A DNA stretch of 64,000 nt from Capsicum annuum (GCF_002878395.1 NC_061121.1:129885749-129949748), one strand, 5' to 3'; counted from the stretch's first letter, positions 1 to 11,559 are shown. Notes: generated by a model not told the origin, from the letters alone. Numbers and translations are program-made.

Positions 1-217
1 TAATAAGATATAGGCTACAAGGCATTTAGGAAATTTTTCTCTTCCTTTTGTTATATTTTAAAGTTCACAGTCCAAGGTCTTGGATTCATCAAATTTTTAG
101 AGTGGGGAAAATATTTATGGGACATTATCTACTTAGAGGATCCACACTCGATCTAGGGGTCTAATCCCTTATATTTTTAGAGCTCCACCAATTTTTTCTT
201 GTCCTCCTCAGGGTGAC

Positions 218-1230
218 ATGACAAATGAGGAGTTTCGCCAGTGGATTCATGTGATTGCTCATTTAGTAGATTCTCAGGCTAAGTATGGTGCATCTAGTAT
301 TGCATCTTCTGAGTCCATAAGGGTTGGCCAGTCATGAATATGAGTCCTCCAACCATTACTGGTGTTAAGGTGGAGAAGGATCCTTGGAGTTTTCTAGATG
401 AGATGTTAATAATTTTTAGTATTATATATGCCACAAATATGGAAGAGGTGGAGTTTACAGCTTATTAGATCAATGATATGCCTTACCAATGGTACGAAAA
501 ATGGGATCAGGCAAGGGGTGATGTGGAAGAGTCATTTTTATAGGATACATTTTTCTAATGATTTTTTGGACCACTTATTAACTCAGGAGTTTAGAGATGT
601 GAAGGTGGAGTAATTTGTTAGAAACAAGGGAAGATGAAGGTAAAAGAGTACCCCATGAAATTTCACTAGTTGTGTAGGTATGCTCCAAAATAGGTTTCTA
701 ATATTAGGGCCAGGATGATAATGTTTTCTTTAGGATTATCTCGAGATTCGATCCTTGAAAGAAAGACTATGTTGCTAATCAAGGATATGGATATTTTTAG
801 GTTGGGTATTCATATTTAAAAGGTGTAGAAGGAAAAGAAAAAGCAGGCTAAGATAGGGGAAAAGGAGGGATACAAGTTTAGGTTCTCTAACCAAGGTGGT
901 CATTAATAATAAGGTTGTAGGGATGTTAGTAAGTGGCTGAAGAAAAAGTAGGGAGCTCCAATTTATTCTACATGGCTAGTGCTCTTTACTCGAAGCCTTT
1001 GGGTCACAGGCGTCAGCAGGGTGTCGATAATTTCAAGGAACAAGGTTCCCAATCTCAGGATAGTCGCCCTCATTCATCCTCATCATATCCTTCTTGTAGG
1101 TTATGTGGCACTTTATATAAGGGTTTCTGTGATAAGAGGAGGGACGGGTTCTTTAAATGTGGTCACCCAAGCCATATGCTTAGAAACTATCCAATTGGTA
1201 CGGTTTCTTAGGTGGCGACTAAGGTTCTAA
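218..1230 (+). pseudogene. gag: gag remnant of element A
   Basis: Broken Gag (capsid/nucleocapsid) gene. The probable start is the ATG at 218, reading MTNEEFRQWIHVIAHLV, which matches the B copy at 26,286. A Retrotrans_gag-like part follows in several frames, for example QWYEKWDQARGDVEE near 490-530. Near 1,095-1,190 there is a decayed zinc-finger stretch (CRLCG, then FKCGHPSHMLRNYP) in which the first and last cysteines of the second knuckle are replaced. Stops and frameshifts split it into at least four pieces. It normally forms the cytoplasmic virus-like particle; this copy cannot. Confidence 0.75.
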
Positions 1231-1329
1231 TTTCCTTTTCATCTTCTCCTACACCAACGAGTGCTACTTCTACATTTATTTCTGCTTCTGGTACCGATAA
1301 AGGTCTGAATAGGTTAAATGCTCTTGCTA

Positions 1330-1770
1330 CCCGATAAGAGTTTAAGGCATCTCATGATGTCATGATTGGTACGTTACAACTCTTTTCTCAGGATATTTAT
1401 TATTTACTAGATCTGGGGCCCACTCTCTCTTATGTGACCCTATTTGTGGTTGAGTATTTTTGTTTTTGTTCCAAGGTTATTTTGGATCTTTTCAGTTTCT
1501 ATCCATATAAGTGACTCTGTGGTTTCTAAAAAAGTCTATAGGGGGTATGATATTTGTTAGCAGTTAGCAGACTTTGATGGATTTGTTCAAATTAGATATG
1601 GTGGATTTTGATGTTATTATTTTATTGATTGGTTAAATTTGTGCTATATTTCCTTAGATTGTCAGACCCGCAAGGTTGTCTTTAGGTTCCCTGGTAAGCC
1701 AATTATTGAATAGAAGGTTGGTTCCCCAGCTCCTAAGAGGAAGTTTATATCATATGTTAGAGTTTTAAAG
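1330..1770 (+). pseudogene. pol: Retropepsin (protease) remnant of element A
   Basis: Aspartic protease part of pol. Near 1,409-1,440 the sequence reads LLDLGPTLSYVT, matching the chromovirus active site LxDPGSTLSYVT: the catalytic aspartate is kept, but the usual small residue after glycine is changed to proline. Downstream pieces (the PVIEWEG-like PIIE stretch near 1,697 and the YVRVLK/KGWIYHVVRVKD stretch near 1,750-1,815) match the protease-RT linker seen intact in B and G. Stop codons interrupt it. Confidence 0.7.
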
Positions 1771-2715
1771 TTAATATCTAAAGGGTGGATCTATCATGTT
1801 GTTCGGGTTAAAGATTCTAACTCGAAAGGTCTTTCTTTTTATCCAATTTCATTAGTAATTGAATTTTCTAAGGTCTTTTTGGATGGTCTTCCTGATGTTC
1901 CTCCAAATAGGGAAATTGAGTTTGGGATTGATTTGGTTTTGTACACTCATCCAATATCTATTCCTCCTTATAGAATGGCTCCAGTTGAGTTAAAGAAACT
2001 CAAGGAGAAACTTAAGGATCTTCTAGATAAGGGTTTCATCCATCCTAGTGTGTCCTCATGGAGTGTACCAGTGTTATTTATGTGTAAGAAGAATGGGTCC
2101 CTTCAAATGTGTATCGACTATTGGTAGTTAAATAAGGTGACGATTAAGAATAAGTATCCTCTTCTAAGGATAGATAACTTGTTTGATCAGTTTCAAGGTG
2201 CCAAATTCTTTTCTAAGATAGACCTTCAGTATGGGTATCATCAACTTGAGATTAGGGAAGTGGATATCCCTATGATGACATTTTATACTCAGTATGGGCA
2301 CTTTGAGTTCTTTTTTATGTCATTTAGTTTGACCAATGCCCTAGTGGCATTAATGGATCTGTCATTTGTTGTATTCTAAGAGTGAGGTGGGTCATGCTAA
2401 TACCTACGTGTGGTATTACAGATCTTGAAAGAGCAGCAGTTGTATGCCAAATTCTCTTAATGTGAATTTTAGTCGAACAAAATCACTCTTCTAGGTCATT
2501 TTATTTCTAGTAAGGGGATCATGGTCGATCCACAAAAGGTGATGGTGGTTAAGAAGTGTCCTAGACCACTGGCTCCAATCTATATTCAGAGCTTCTTGGG
2601 TTTGGTTGAGTACTATAGGAGGTTTGTAAAGTGTTTTTTTATGATAGTTGCCTCATTGACCAAGGTGACTCAAAAGAAGGTAAGGTTCTCTTAGTTGGAT
2701 GCTTATAAGGGTCAT
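1771..2715 (+). pseudogene. pol: Reverse transcriptase remnant of element A, catalytic motif deleted
   Basis: RT would copy the element RNA into DNA. The fingers/palm start is well preserved at 1,879-2,127 ([44 protein letters not shown]) and continues at 2,137-2,379 ([33 protein letters not shown]). At about 2,352-2,385 roughly 65 bases are missing relative to B, removing the FIDDILVYS catalytic motif; MDLSFVVF runs straight into the downstream serine/glutamate codons. The thumb (FLGLVEYYRRFVK, near 2,600) follows. The loss of the metal-binding aspartates makes this copy dead whatever happens to the stops. Confidence 0.82.
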
Positions 2716-3150
2716 TTCGAGTAGTTGAAGTATAAGCTAACTTTTTCTTTGGTTTTGATTTTGCCTGAAGGCATTGAGGAGTTTGTTGTTTATTATGAGG
2801 CGTCCTGGGTAATACTTGGTTGTGTTTTGATGCAACATAGTATGGTGAATGCTTATTCTTCTAGGCGGTTAAAGGTCCATGAGAGGAACTATCCTACTCA
2901 TTATTTAGAGTTTTTAGCAATGGTGTTTGCATTGAAATCCAGCGGCACAATTTGTATGAAGTGCATATGGAAATCTTTTCTGATCATAAGAGTCTACAAT
3001 ATGTGTTTTTGCAGAAGGAGCTTAACCTCAGGCACATAAGATGGCTTGTTCTTCTCAAGGACTATGACATGAGTCTTCATTATCATCAAGGTAAGGCTAA
3101 TATTGTTTCTGATATTCTTAGAAGGTTATCTATGAAGAGTTTATCTCATG
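2716..3150 (+). pseudogene. pol: RNase H remnant of element A
   Basis: Gypsy-type RNase H following RT. Visible pieces are [19 protein letters not shown] (the catalytic CDAS aspartate is now glutamate), [24 protein letters not shown] (catalytic glutamate kept in the YLEFLA position), and [23 protein letters not shown] in the next frame (catalytic aspartate kept). A frameshift near 2,945 separates the second and third pieces. The connection towards integrase (YDMSLHYHQGKANIVSDILRRL) is readable to 3,135. Confidence 0.8.
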
Positions 3151-4705
3151 TGTATAAAGAGAGGCAGGAGTTGATGAAGGATATTCATTGCTTGGCTAAT
3201 ATTAGGGTTCACCTTTTGGACTCCAAGAATAGTGTTATATTAATACAAGAAGTGGTTCGGTTGTCTCTTGGTACAGAGATCAAGAAGAAGCAAATACTAG
3301 ACCCTGTCTTGATGAAAATAAAGGGTAATGTAGGTCGGCAAAAGACAATGGTATTTAGGATCAATGGTGATGGTACCTTGTGGTTCCAAGAGAGGTTATT
3401 TGCTCCTAATGTCGATGGCTTATGAAAAAGGGTAATGGATAAGTCTTATGAATCACACTACATCTGTCATCCCAGTTCAACAAAAATGTATCATGATTTT
3501 AAGGAGATGTAGTGGTGGAATGGTATGAAGAAGGATGTAGCTGATTTTATGGTCAAGTGTATGGTGTGTCAACAAGTAAAAGTTGAGCATATGAGGCCTG
3601 CAGGCTTGTATCAAGAGATTATTTGCCGAAATAGAAATGGGAGGTAATCAACATGGATTTTGTTACCTTTCTTACTATGTCTCAGAATAAATTTGATTCA
3701 GTTTAGGTTATTGTGGATTGAATGAGAAAGTTGAATCAGTTCTTGCCAGTGTGGACTAACTTTTTGGCAGAGGATTATGTGAGGTTGTATCTTAATGAGA
3801 TTGTAAAGTTGTATGGGGTACCTGTTTTGATTATCTCTGATCATGGTACGCCGTATCCATCTCACTTTTTGTGGTCATTCTAGAAGGGGTTATGTAATAA
3901 GTTTATTCTGAGTATTGGTTTTCACTTGTAGATGGATTGGAAAGCATAATGGATTATTCAAACATTGGAATACATGCTTCGTGTATGTGTGATTGATTAT
4001 GGTGGTAGTTGGTTTGAGAATCTACCTCTTGTAGCATTTTCTTATAATAATAGCTTTTATTCTAGAATTGGGATGGCCCCTATTATGGCATTATATAGTA
4101 GGAGATATAGATATTCCATTGGTTGGTTTGAGGTTGGTGAGGTGGATATGTTTGGACCGGATTTGGTTAGCAGGCTATGGACAAGGAAAGTATTTCAAGA
4201 TATGCTTAACACTGCCCAATGTCAGCAAAAAGTCCTTTTCTAATGTAAGGCACAATGACTTATAGTTTGAGGTTGGGGATTGGGTGTTCCTAGAGGCATC
4301 TCCCAGGAAATGAACAATGCATTTCAAGAAAAAGAGAAAGCTCAGTCCCCGATATGTCGATGCTTATGTGGTTTTGCATAGGGTTGGTTGTGTTGTGTGT
4401 GATTTGGAGTTTTTTTCTATTTTCAACTCTATTCATTCGGTATTCCATGTTTCTATGTTGAGAAAGAGCATAGGTGATCCTTTATGGGTTGTTCCTTTGG
4501 AAGGATTGGGTATCTCTGATTTTCTATTTTATGAAGAGATCTTAGATCGGCAGGTTCATCGATTGTGGACCAAGTTGTAGCTTCGGTTAAGGTTCTATGG
4601 GGGAATCACAAGGAGGAAGAATCTACTTGGGAAGCGAAAGAGAATATGAAGTCCAAGTATCCGCATTTGTTTTCTTCCCCGGATATGCATGAGGAAGGTA
4701 TTTGT
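3151..4705 (+). pseudogene. pol: Integrase with chromodomain-like tail, element A
   Basis: Integrase inserts the cDNA into the chromosome. The zinc-binding HHCC part reads HPSSTKMYHDF and KCMVCQQVKVEHMRPAG (3,465-3,605). In the core, NMDFVT and ISDHGT keep two catalytic aspartates, but the third carboxylate is lost: where relatives read GQAERTIQTLE this copy has a stop and WIIQTLEYM (near 3,950). The C-terminal region runs 4,317-4,580 (KLSPRYVDAY, FHVSMLRKSIGD). It then shifts frame into VKVLWGNHKEEESTWEAKE near 4,590-4,640, which is the chromodomain-like tail typical of plant chromoviruses and thought to guide insertion to heterochromatin. Confidence 0.82.
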
Positions 4706-4855
4706 TCTTGATCACATCTTTGTTTTCTAACTTTTTTAAAGGAAGATTTAATTCCTTGCATCATTGTTTTCTAACTTAGTTAGAGGTTGGAATGGATATG
4801 TTGGGGTGTAATTTGTGCTTGCACTACATTGTATGACATTCAAGGATGAATGATC

Positions 4856-4869
4856 CTAGTGGGGGAGAA
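4856..4869 (+). other. Polypurine tract of element A
   Basis: A purine run ending in gtgggggagaa lies immediately before the TG that opens the LTR at 4,870. It sits in the context atgatcctagtggggg, which recurs, reversed, at element G's LTR edge (50,661-50,684). It primes second-strand DNA synthesis in an active element. Confidence 0.75.
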
Positions 4870-7013
4870 TGAAATATTTAAATTTTGATTCTTAGAAATT
4901 TCCTGAGTTTAGAACTCTATGGACATCATACGACTAGGGGTATTGGTTGTATGTTATAATACGCTTTAGGAGGGTCTTAGTTGAACCTTATATAGTTTTG
5001 TGGGGATATTTTTCTATTCAAGGTAATGGTGAGTGAAATAAATGTCGTAAATTTGGGTACGAGTCGTATGGAACTAAGTTGTATGTTAATCAGTGTGTCC
5101 TTGATCATATGCTGTCTAGGATATGAGTTATAGGGTACTTGTCATACCTTATGGTATGATTTGGCCTTTTAAGGTCATATGTTGACCAATTTTGGGGTCT
5201 AAGGTGAGTCCTAGGTTACGAGTAAGGGTATACTCGTACACTAGGGTACAGATAGAGGGGGTGGTCGTACCCTCCTGTAGAAATTAATACAGTTTATGTT
5301 AGGGGTAATCTGGACATTTTCCCTTATAACTCCTTGGGACCCCACAACTTAAAACACTTTTTGTGGCTTCACTAACCTATTTTCAATTAATCAAACTCTC
5401 TAAACTCTCTCAAAATTTCTCAAGGATCTGGGGTTAAGAAAAAGGTAGGGTTTTATTCAAGGTGGTCAATTAAGGCTCATAGGGGTTATTTGTTCTCATA
5501 TTCTTCTTAATCTTAGGAAAGATACTTTTTACTCATTATTATTTTCAACTAAAGGCACGTTTTATGAATTGGTTTCATTGCATGAATTTTGTATAGTTTT
5601 AGGTTTTTAAAAATATATTGGGTATTTTGATTATAAATGCTTGGTTATGGTTTTCCCATGTTTTAAATTATGGATTTACAAGTTTTAATATGGTTTGGAC
5701 ATTTGGTTGCATGGGAATGGTTAATTGGTGCTTTGTTTTGGCTTTGGAAACACTATGCCCCCAATGTGTTTGATAAAATTCTTATGAGAATGCTTTTACC
5801 AAATTGTTGGACTTTCATTGAACTATTGCATGGTATAACTTGGTAATGGAACTGTAAATGGTATAAATGGTTTAAATATTTTGGAATGATTAAATTTTAA
5901 GGTCTTAGTGGTTATGGTTGGTATAATTCAAAGCCTTGTGGTGTACAAAGCAATCCCCCATGCAAACATTATAAAGATCACTTATGGGGTACATGGGATT
6001 CCCTAAGTCAACTTAACAATGTAATCTATGGGTACATAGGAATCCCTTCTTCTTCAAAAGAATTGCTAAGGGCATTGCTTTCAAGCTATAGTTGGTATGA
6101 CGATACCACTACTTATATCTTTGTTAATAGTAAATGAAATGGTGGTCTAGGTTATATGGTAATGGTTTTAATTGGGCAGTAATAGCGGTGTGTGATAGTT
6201 AACTGTAAAGATATGAGTCCAATGGATGGACATTGGAAACTCATGTTTTCCCATATGAGGATTGGTCATGACCACCATATTGGATTCATGGGAATTCCCT
6301 AAGTTACACTTGTACATATGTATCATAGAGAGCGAAGGGTACATGGGAATCTTTTAGTCCTATGGTAACTCTAGTTCATGTGGCTAAACGCATCAGGGCC
6401 TATTTAGGGGTTACACTGGACCCACATAGCCCTGGGTGGTTCTAGGACGGTTAAGCTACACATACCCAAGTTAATGGTGTTAAAGGCATGTTAAACCTTA
6501 TTTTGTTTCCCCGCACAGTTGTATACATATATATATTTGTATTGTTGTGAATGCATATGGTAGTTTTACTTGGTTTTAAAGGTCTACATTATTTTATCCT
6601 TCTCCTGAGTACTTGCTAGAATTTACCCACTAACCCATCTTCGAGAAGCTGTATCACTATGTAATGCAAGAACCAGCCATTCTACTCCTCCTGCTTAGTG
6701 ATCAAATGCAAGATTAGCTATTGGATTAAAGTTATGAGGTTCCATACTTCGAAAGTCTTCATTTCATATCATGGTTGTCTTTACATACTTTGGTTATTTA
6801 CTAGATATTGTTTTTTCCTATTGTTGGGGGCATGTCCTAACTGGATATTGTATCTCTTTCGGTTAGAGGCTTTATGGAACTACTATGGGTTGGAATAGGT
6901 GGTGTCGGTAGTGGTGTCAGCCTTAGTATTAGCATTGGTATTGGGGTTGATACCATTTGACTGAATCTATGATTCTTCCTTCCTTTAATGTTATATTATG
7001 GACAGGAACCTAG
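4870..7013 (+). repeat. Chromovirus LTR shared by A and B, segment 1 of 3
   Basis: The LTR opens with TGAAATATTT right after the polypurine tract. It continues after Athila-1 at 15,549-15,621 and after Athila-2 at 25,746-25,915, giving about 2,387 bases in total. Near 5,040-5,300, the likely U3, short words such as tacgagt, gtcgta and actcgtac recur. There is an AT-rich tatatatattt stretch near 6,525. No gene is visible; the small open frame at 6,698-6,898 matches nothing I recognise and I do not call it. Confidence 0.82.
7009..7013. repeat. Target-site duplication CCTAG, left copy (Athila-1)
   Basis: The five bases before Athila-1 are CCTAG and the five bases after it (15,544-15,548) are CCTAG. 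Five-base duplications are normal for gypsy integrases. Confidence 0.93.
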
Positions 7014-8224
7014 TGATCTTGGGTGTATTTATATGCCTAAGCACCATAACTTACCCATATTTTAGGTAAATTTGGAGAACAAAGTGCCTAGTTTCTTATG
7101 TTTTTACTCTACTTCTAAGTGATTGAGCTAACCGATGTGATTAGCATGATTTCAGGTATTAAGGAGGTAGATAGAGACATAATGGGACTATGAAATGTGG
7201 ATGACATATGATACAAGAGAGAGTAGCAGTCTGGATCAAATATGGCGCCTAGAAACTATGTTCAAGACTAATTTGTCATTTACAATTCGTTTAGGGACTT
7301 AGAAGGCAATTATGAGAGAAAAGATTATTAAAAAGACTTGATGCTGAAAATTTATCATTATTCATTATTCTGTATTAATTTTTGAAGAGGAGAAGGGAGG
7401 CTTGGCTTGGGAGAGAGAGAAAAAAAAAATTCTATTATTTTCACTATTCGTACACTAAGATCATCTTCTAGTTTTTGGTATGATGAATATTTCTATTGTG
7501 ATTCCCATTTTATTTATGAGTAGCTAAGTTTATTAGTTAGGGTTATGGAAGCCTTGTAACATACAAACTATTACTTTGGGTTGTTGAATTCACCATGTAT
7601 TGATCTTCTTATATCATACTCTCTTCGTTTATCTTGAATTCTCATGGTTGCAAACATAGAGGATGTGCCTTAAAACTCAACTTGTTCAATAGAATGGTTG
7701 ATGTTCGAAAAAGAGAGTAGTGACAAAAAAATTGGATTCCAACCCCTATTTCATATGTTAATGCATTAACAAGATTAACTACTTGTAGATTTCGTATTGT
7801 TTTTATAAACACTTTTGATTCAAGAGAATTGAAGTGAATTTGTCCTTGATAGTTGAGAAATACTAGGATTATGTTATTAAATACAATATGTTTCTCTATA
7901 AGCATGATACATGTTTGAATTCGAAAAGCCCATAGTTAGAAAGTATTGAAAACTACAAGGTGGACATAACCCTAGCTTGCTATTTCTCTGAATTCGTATA
8001 CTACTACACATATCTCATCTTGTTAAACTGAAACCATTAATTTGTTAACTGAATCAAATTCCCCCTTTTTATTTTACGGGAATAAATGATTAAAAGTCAA
8101 GTAATCTGCATGCAACTTAATTAGCACCATATTCCTTGTTGGATTTGACCCCAACCTAGTTAGGTTCTATATTTGACAGCGACCGCTTAAACTTTCGTAA
8201 GAAAGTTGTAATTTGGGCGTATCA
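7014..8224 (+). repeat. 5' LTR of Athila-1
   Basis: The LTR starts TGATCTTGGGTGTATTTATA and ends GGGCGTATCA. It is 1,211 bases, against 1,196 for the 3' copy. The two agree over their whole length apart from scattered substitutions and small indels, so the element is not ancient. The reverse-strand frame at 7,642-7,905 is a shadow inside the LTR and recurs in the 3' LTR. Confidence 0.92.
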
Positions 8225-8229
8225 AATTT

Positions 8230-8247
8230 TTGCGCTGTTGCCAGGGA
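8230..8247 (+). other. Primer-binding site of Athila-1 (tRNA-Asp-like)
   Basis: The 18 bases ttgcgctgttgccaggga start five bases after the LTR. Compared with the complement of the plant tRNA-Asp(GTC) 3' end (TGGCGCCGTTGCCGGGGA, the usual Athila primer site) there are three differences. Confidence 0.75.
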
Positions 8248-8351
8248 ATATGGTTGTCGATTGAGTTTATGTGTGTTAATTGACTGTTAGTCAAGTTTTC
8301 TTATTTTGTGTTTATTTGTTGTTTTAGTTCGTTGCAGGCTCATTATTGTTT

Positions 8352-10154
8352 ATGCCACGAACCAGAAGTTCATGAGAACCATTATTACCCTTGAATCCTG
8401 AACCTCATCTGATTGAAAGAATGGCTAACCAAGAGGAAGCTTAGAGATTAGCCGCTTTGGGACCTGGGAGATGATGAATGAATTGACCCGGCTAATAGTA
8501 GGCGTGCAGCAGGGGTAGTTGCACCTGTAAATCAAAATTGTCCATTTAGAGGATGACTAGACTGCCAAACTGCGCAGTTTGATGTTGACAATGATGAGGA
8601 CGATTTAGATAGAACTGGATCTATAGAGGCAATCAATATACCACCAATAGCTCCTGGGGTGAAATTCAACATCAGCAGTACTATGATCCAGCTACTAAAT
8701 TTGAAAGGACTTTTTGGCGAATTACCTGGAGATGTTCGAATCTACATTTGGTGAATTTCATCAGTATTTGTAAGTCATTTAATAATCCTAGAGTTGGAGA
8801 AAACGATATTCATTTAAGATTGTTCCCACTTTCTTTGTTTGGAGAGGTAACTATGTGGTTGAATGAACTGACTCCTGATTCTATAACAAACTGGAGGAAA
8901 TTGAAAGAAGTTTTCCTAGAAAAGTTCTTTCCACCCTCCAGAATGTTATAGTTGAGGGATGAGATTAGCAACTTTAGGCAATTGGCTAATGAAGCTTTGC
9001 ATAAGACTTGGGCAAGGTTTAAAAAGAAGTTGACTCAACGCCCAAACCATAAGATGGTTCATGACTACTTGATGGAAATATTCTACAGAGCTTTGAAGTC
9101 ATTTACAAAGCCTATAGTGGATAATGCTGCAGGAGGATATTTTATGGAGCTCACCTTTACTGAGGTTGCGGATATGTTAGAAAAAATGACTTAGACAAGT
9201 ATAGTTTAGGATACCATAGATTCTGTGGTAGCAAGCAATACTAGGTCTAGTGTAATATCAGTAGAGCAGCATAGGAGAAAAGAGGAGCATGATTAAGATA
9301 TGTCTCACATGAAAACCCAGATGGATCTTTTCACAAAATATTTCCTATCAGGGAATGTAGAGAGGGATAAAGCTATGGAGTCCCATGATAAGGGAGTTGA
9401 ATCAAACACCGAGGAAGAGGCTAAATACTAGCATAATCAAGGGGGTTTCCACCCCGATGGTCAAGGAAACCAAGGTTGGAACCATCAAGGATATTGGAAG
9501 AATAAAAGTGGCAGGAGTGGATTGTATGTACCTCCTGGAAGCCGTGATAATGCTGCCACCAATTTAGGCAAAATGTCCATGGTGGACATGATGGAGAAAA
9601 TATTAAAGGGAGTTGAGGCAACCAATTCTGGGTGACTATGATGAAGAGTGACATATCTTCCATGAGTCAACTAGAAAATTCTCACTCAACTGCTATTAAA
9701 CAATTAGAGCAGCAGATGAGCCAATTATCCGCAGCATTCAACCAAAGACAGCATGGGACTCTACCAAGTTATACAATTCAAAATCTGAGGACTGGTGGAT
9801 TATGTATGGCTATTACCGCTAGGAGCGGTAAGATATTATCTAGTCCAAAATTAGGAGCATCTCTCATACTGATGTGGTCTAAATAGTTTGGGAGATGGTT
9901 AATGAATCTTCAGTGGTGCTTATTGAGTTGGGAGGTTAGGAAAAAAAAGTGTGAAAGTGGAACAACCACCTAAGCCAAAGCATGTTAATGATGTGGAGCA
10001 AGGCTTAAGAAAGGAGGTAAAAAGTGCTCCAGTTGAAATCCCAAGGCCACCACCCCCATTTGCACAATGATTAAAGAAGAAAGAAGATAAAGGCAAGTTT
10101 AACAAATTCATGGCTATGTTGAAGGAATTGATAGTGAACGTGCCTTTAGTTAAA
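8352..10154 (+). pseudogene. gag: gag remnant of Athila-1
   Basis: The probable start at 8,352 reads MPRTRSS followed by a stop, matching Athila-2 (MPKTRSFREPLLP). The Retrotrans_gag domain is clear at 8,700-9,194: LVNFISICKSFNNP, LRLFPLSLFGEVTMWLNEL, then LREEIS-like RDEISNFRQLANEALHKTW. A linker rich in Q and N follows, with no zinc knuckle, as is usual for this group, and then MAITARSGKIL at 9,811-9,840, the conserved motif leading into protease. At least eight stops or frameshifts interrupt it. It codes for the particle protein in the intact family. Confidence 0.83.
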
Positions 10155-10870
10155 GAACTTGAGCAGATGCCAGGATATGCTAAATTTATGAAAGATCTTG
10201 TGACGAAGAAAAGAGCGGTAAGCTACATATAGGTGGATAATCTCCATCATTGTAGTGCTATTTCTACAAGGTCACTGGTGCAGAAGATGGTAGACCCAGG
10301 AGCATTCACCATCCTTTGTACGATTGGGTATCTGGATTTTGCTAAGTTCTTATGCGACCTGAGAGCTAGCATCAATTTGATGCCGCTAACTATTTATAAG
10401 AAGTTAGGTTGGGGAGACCCCACACCCATATACATACGACTTATAATCGCAGATAGATCGATGAAAAGACCAGTTGGGATCAACATGATGTACTTGTAAA
10501 TATAGCCGATTTTATATTTCCTGCCGACTTTGTAATTCTTGATTATGAAGTAGACTTTGAAGTACCCATAATTTTGGGTAGGCCATTCTTAGCAACCGGG
10601 AGAGTGTTAGTTGACCTGGAGTTAAATAAGCTAAAATTTAGGCTCAATAGGAAAGAGGTTAGTTTTGAAGTGTGTAAATCCGTGAAACAACAAAAGGAGA
10701 TGAGTGTCTTTTTAATTTTTAATATATTAGATGAGCAAGATGTACCAGTTAAGGATAGGCCTACTGTGGAGATCATAGCTGGTTTGGTTGAACTTGCAAG
10801 CAAGGATGTGAGTGATTTCAAAGTGGCTGAATTTGGAATAAAGCATTTTCTTGTTCTAACAAATGAGGTA
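10155..10870 (+). pseudogene. pol: Protease remnant of Athila-1
   Basis: The segment MPGYAKFMKDLVTKKRA (10,166-10,215) is followed by the retropepsin active site LCDLRASINLMPLTIYKKLG (10,350-10,410). The catalytic aspartate is present, but the glycine of the expected DLGAS is arginine. The C-terminal flap and fold region (VILGRPFLATGRVLVDLELNKL) is open from 10,574. After about 10,868 the frame jumps directly to sequence that in Athila-2 lies beyond integrase, so RT, RNase H and integrase have been removed. Confidence 0.82.
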
Positions 10871-10960
10871 CAAATAGTATCATCGATATATCTTGACAAA
10901 GTCTGTGTAGTCAAGATAATTGATTCATGTCGCGATGTTAAATCAGGCGCTGCATGGTAG
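10574..10960 (+). CDS. Open frame crossing the pol deletion junction
   Basis: A 128-codon open frame starts inside the protease (MGRPFLATGRVLVDLE). It passes without a stop through the point where some 3 kb of pol is missing (about 10,868) and ends in the conserved post-pol motif (...DSCRDVKSGAAW). The first 95 or so residues are protease and the start of the RT linker; the last 30 or so (IYLDKVCVVKIIDSC) match the end of the Athila-2 pol (IIYLNKV). Whether it is translated is unknown, and the upstream frame is broken. Most likely it is a remnant that happens to stay open. Confidence 0.45.
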   Translation: MGRPFLATGRVLVDLELNKLKFRLNRKEVSFEVCKSVKQQKEMSVFLIFNILDEQDVPVKDRPTVEIIAGLVELASKDVSDFKVAEFGIKHFLVLTNEVQIVSSIYLDKVCVVKIIDSCRDVKSGAAW

Positions 10961-10968
10961 GCAACCCA
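10929..10968 (+). other. Conserved post-pol motif, Athila-1 copy 1
   Basis: The stretch containing gcgatgttaaatcaggcgct and gcatggtaggcaaccca is near-identical to 22,794-22,832 in Athila-2 and to 28,719-28,758 (minus strand) in element C. Similar 'gacgttaaa...gcgct...gggaggcaaccca' sequences follow pol in Athila/Tat elements of other plants as I remember them. The role is unknown. Confidence 0.8.
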
Positions 10969-11018
10969 TGATTTTATTTTTATTTTATCATGTTAAATAA
11001 AAATACAAAATAAGAGTC

Positions 11019-11058
11019 GAGCCACGACTATAACTACAGTGCTTCATGGGAGGAAACC
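11019..11058 (+). other. Conserved post-pol motif, Athila-1 copy 2 (diverged)
   Basis: The stretch gagccacgactataactaca followed by gtgcttcatgggaggaaacc repeats the layout of the motif at 10,929, exactly 90 bases downstream. It is more diverged than copy 1. Confidence 0.6.
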
Positions 11059-11100
11059 TATCCTTCTAATCATTATTAGTTATTTTTGATCAAGTGAAGG

Positions 11101-11140
11101 TGCATGAAGTACTAAGGAGGTGCATGAAGTACTAAGGAGG
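11101..11140 (+). repeat. 20-bp perfect tandem duplication
   Basis: tgcatgaagtactaaggagg occurs twice in a row (11,101-11,120 and 11,121-11,140). It is probably a slippage product. Confidence 0.95.
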
Positions 11141-11559
11141 TGATTGGTACCAAATTTGGTTTGGAATTGAGCCATATCAATGGTAGTAAGTTAAGAGTAA
11201 TAGTGACATTATAGGTAAGTTGGAGTGGTCAGATGTTAAGGCTCGAGTCATGACTCGTGTTAGTGTTGTGACCCAAATTATGTTAATCCACCCCAGCGTT
11301 TACTTGTTCAACTTTATCCTATGATATACAAGGAGGTCTATGGAGGTAGCGTTGGGATTTGGCCAACAGGCCCAGTTTTGGAGCCCACCACTGACCTCGA
11401 TGGGGGTGCGGGGGCAAATCCCCCATGGTATAGACATTTCTCAATGCTTTATATGAAGATTGGGTTGTACGGCATCCAATTTTAAGTGTACTATAGGGTA
11501 TGTGGTGTCTATGTTTACATAGGCCATAGTAAAGGTGTCACCTAAGACATAGCCTAAGC

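Larger units (their letters stand above)
1..4869 (+). mobile_element. Chromovirus A (Ty3/gypsy, Tekay/Del-like), internal region
   Basis: Decayed internal region of an LTR retrotransposon in the order gag, protease, reverse transcriptase, RNase H, integrase, chromodomain-like tail, polypurine tract. Position 1 aligns with about 26,009 in element B, which lies some 90 bases after B's primer-binding site, so A's own primer site and 5' LTR should lie just left of the window. The integrase-then-chromodomain order and the gggggag tract before the LTR place it with plant chromoviruses. Every gene is interrupted by stops, so it cannot move by itself. Its 3' LTR is the split LTR starting at 4,870. 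Confidence 0.88.
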
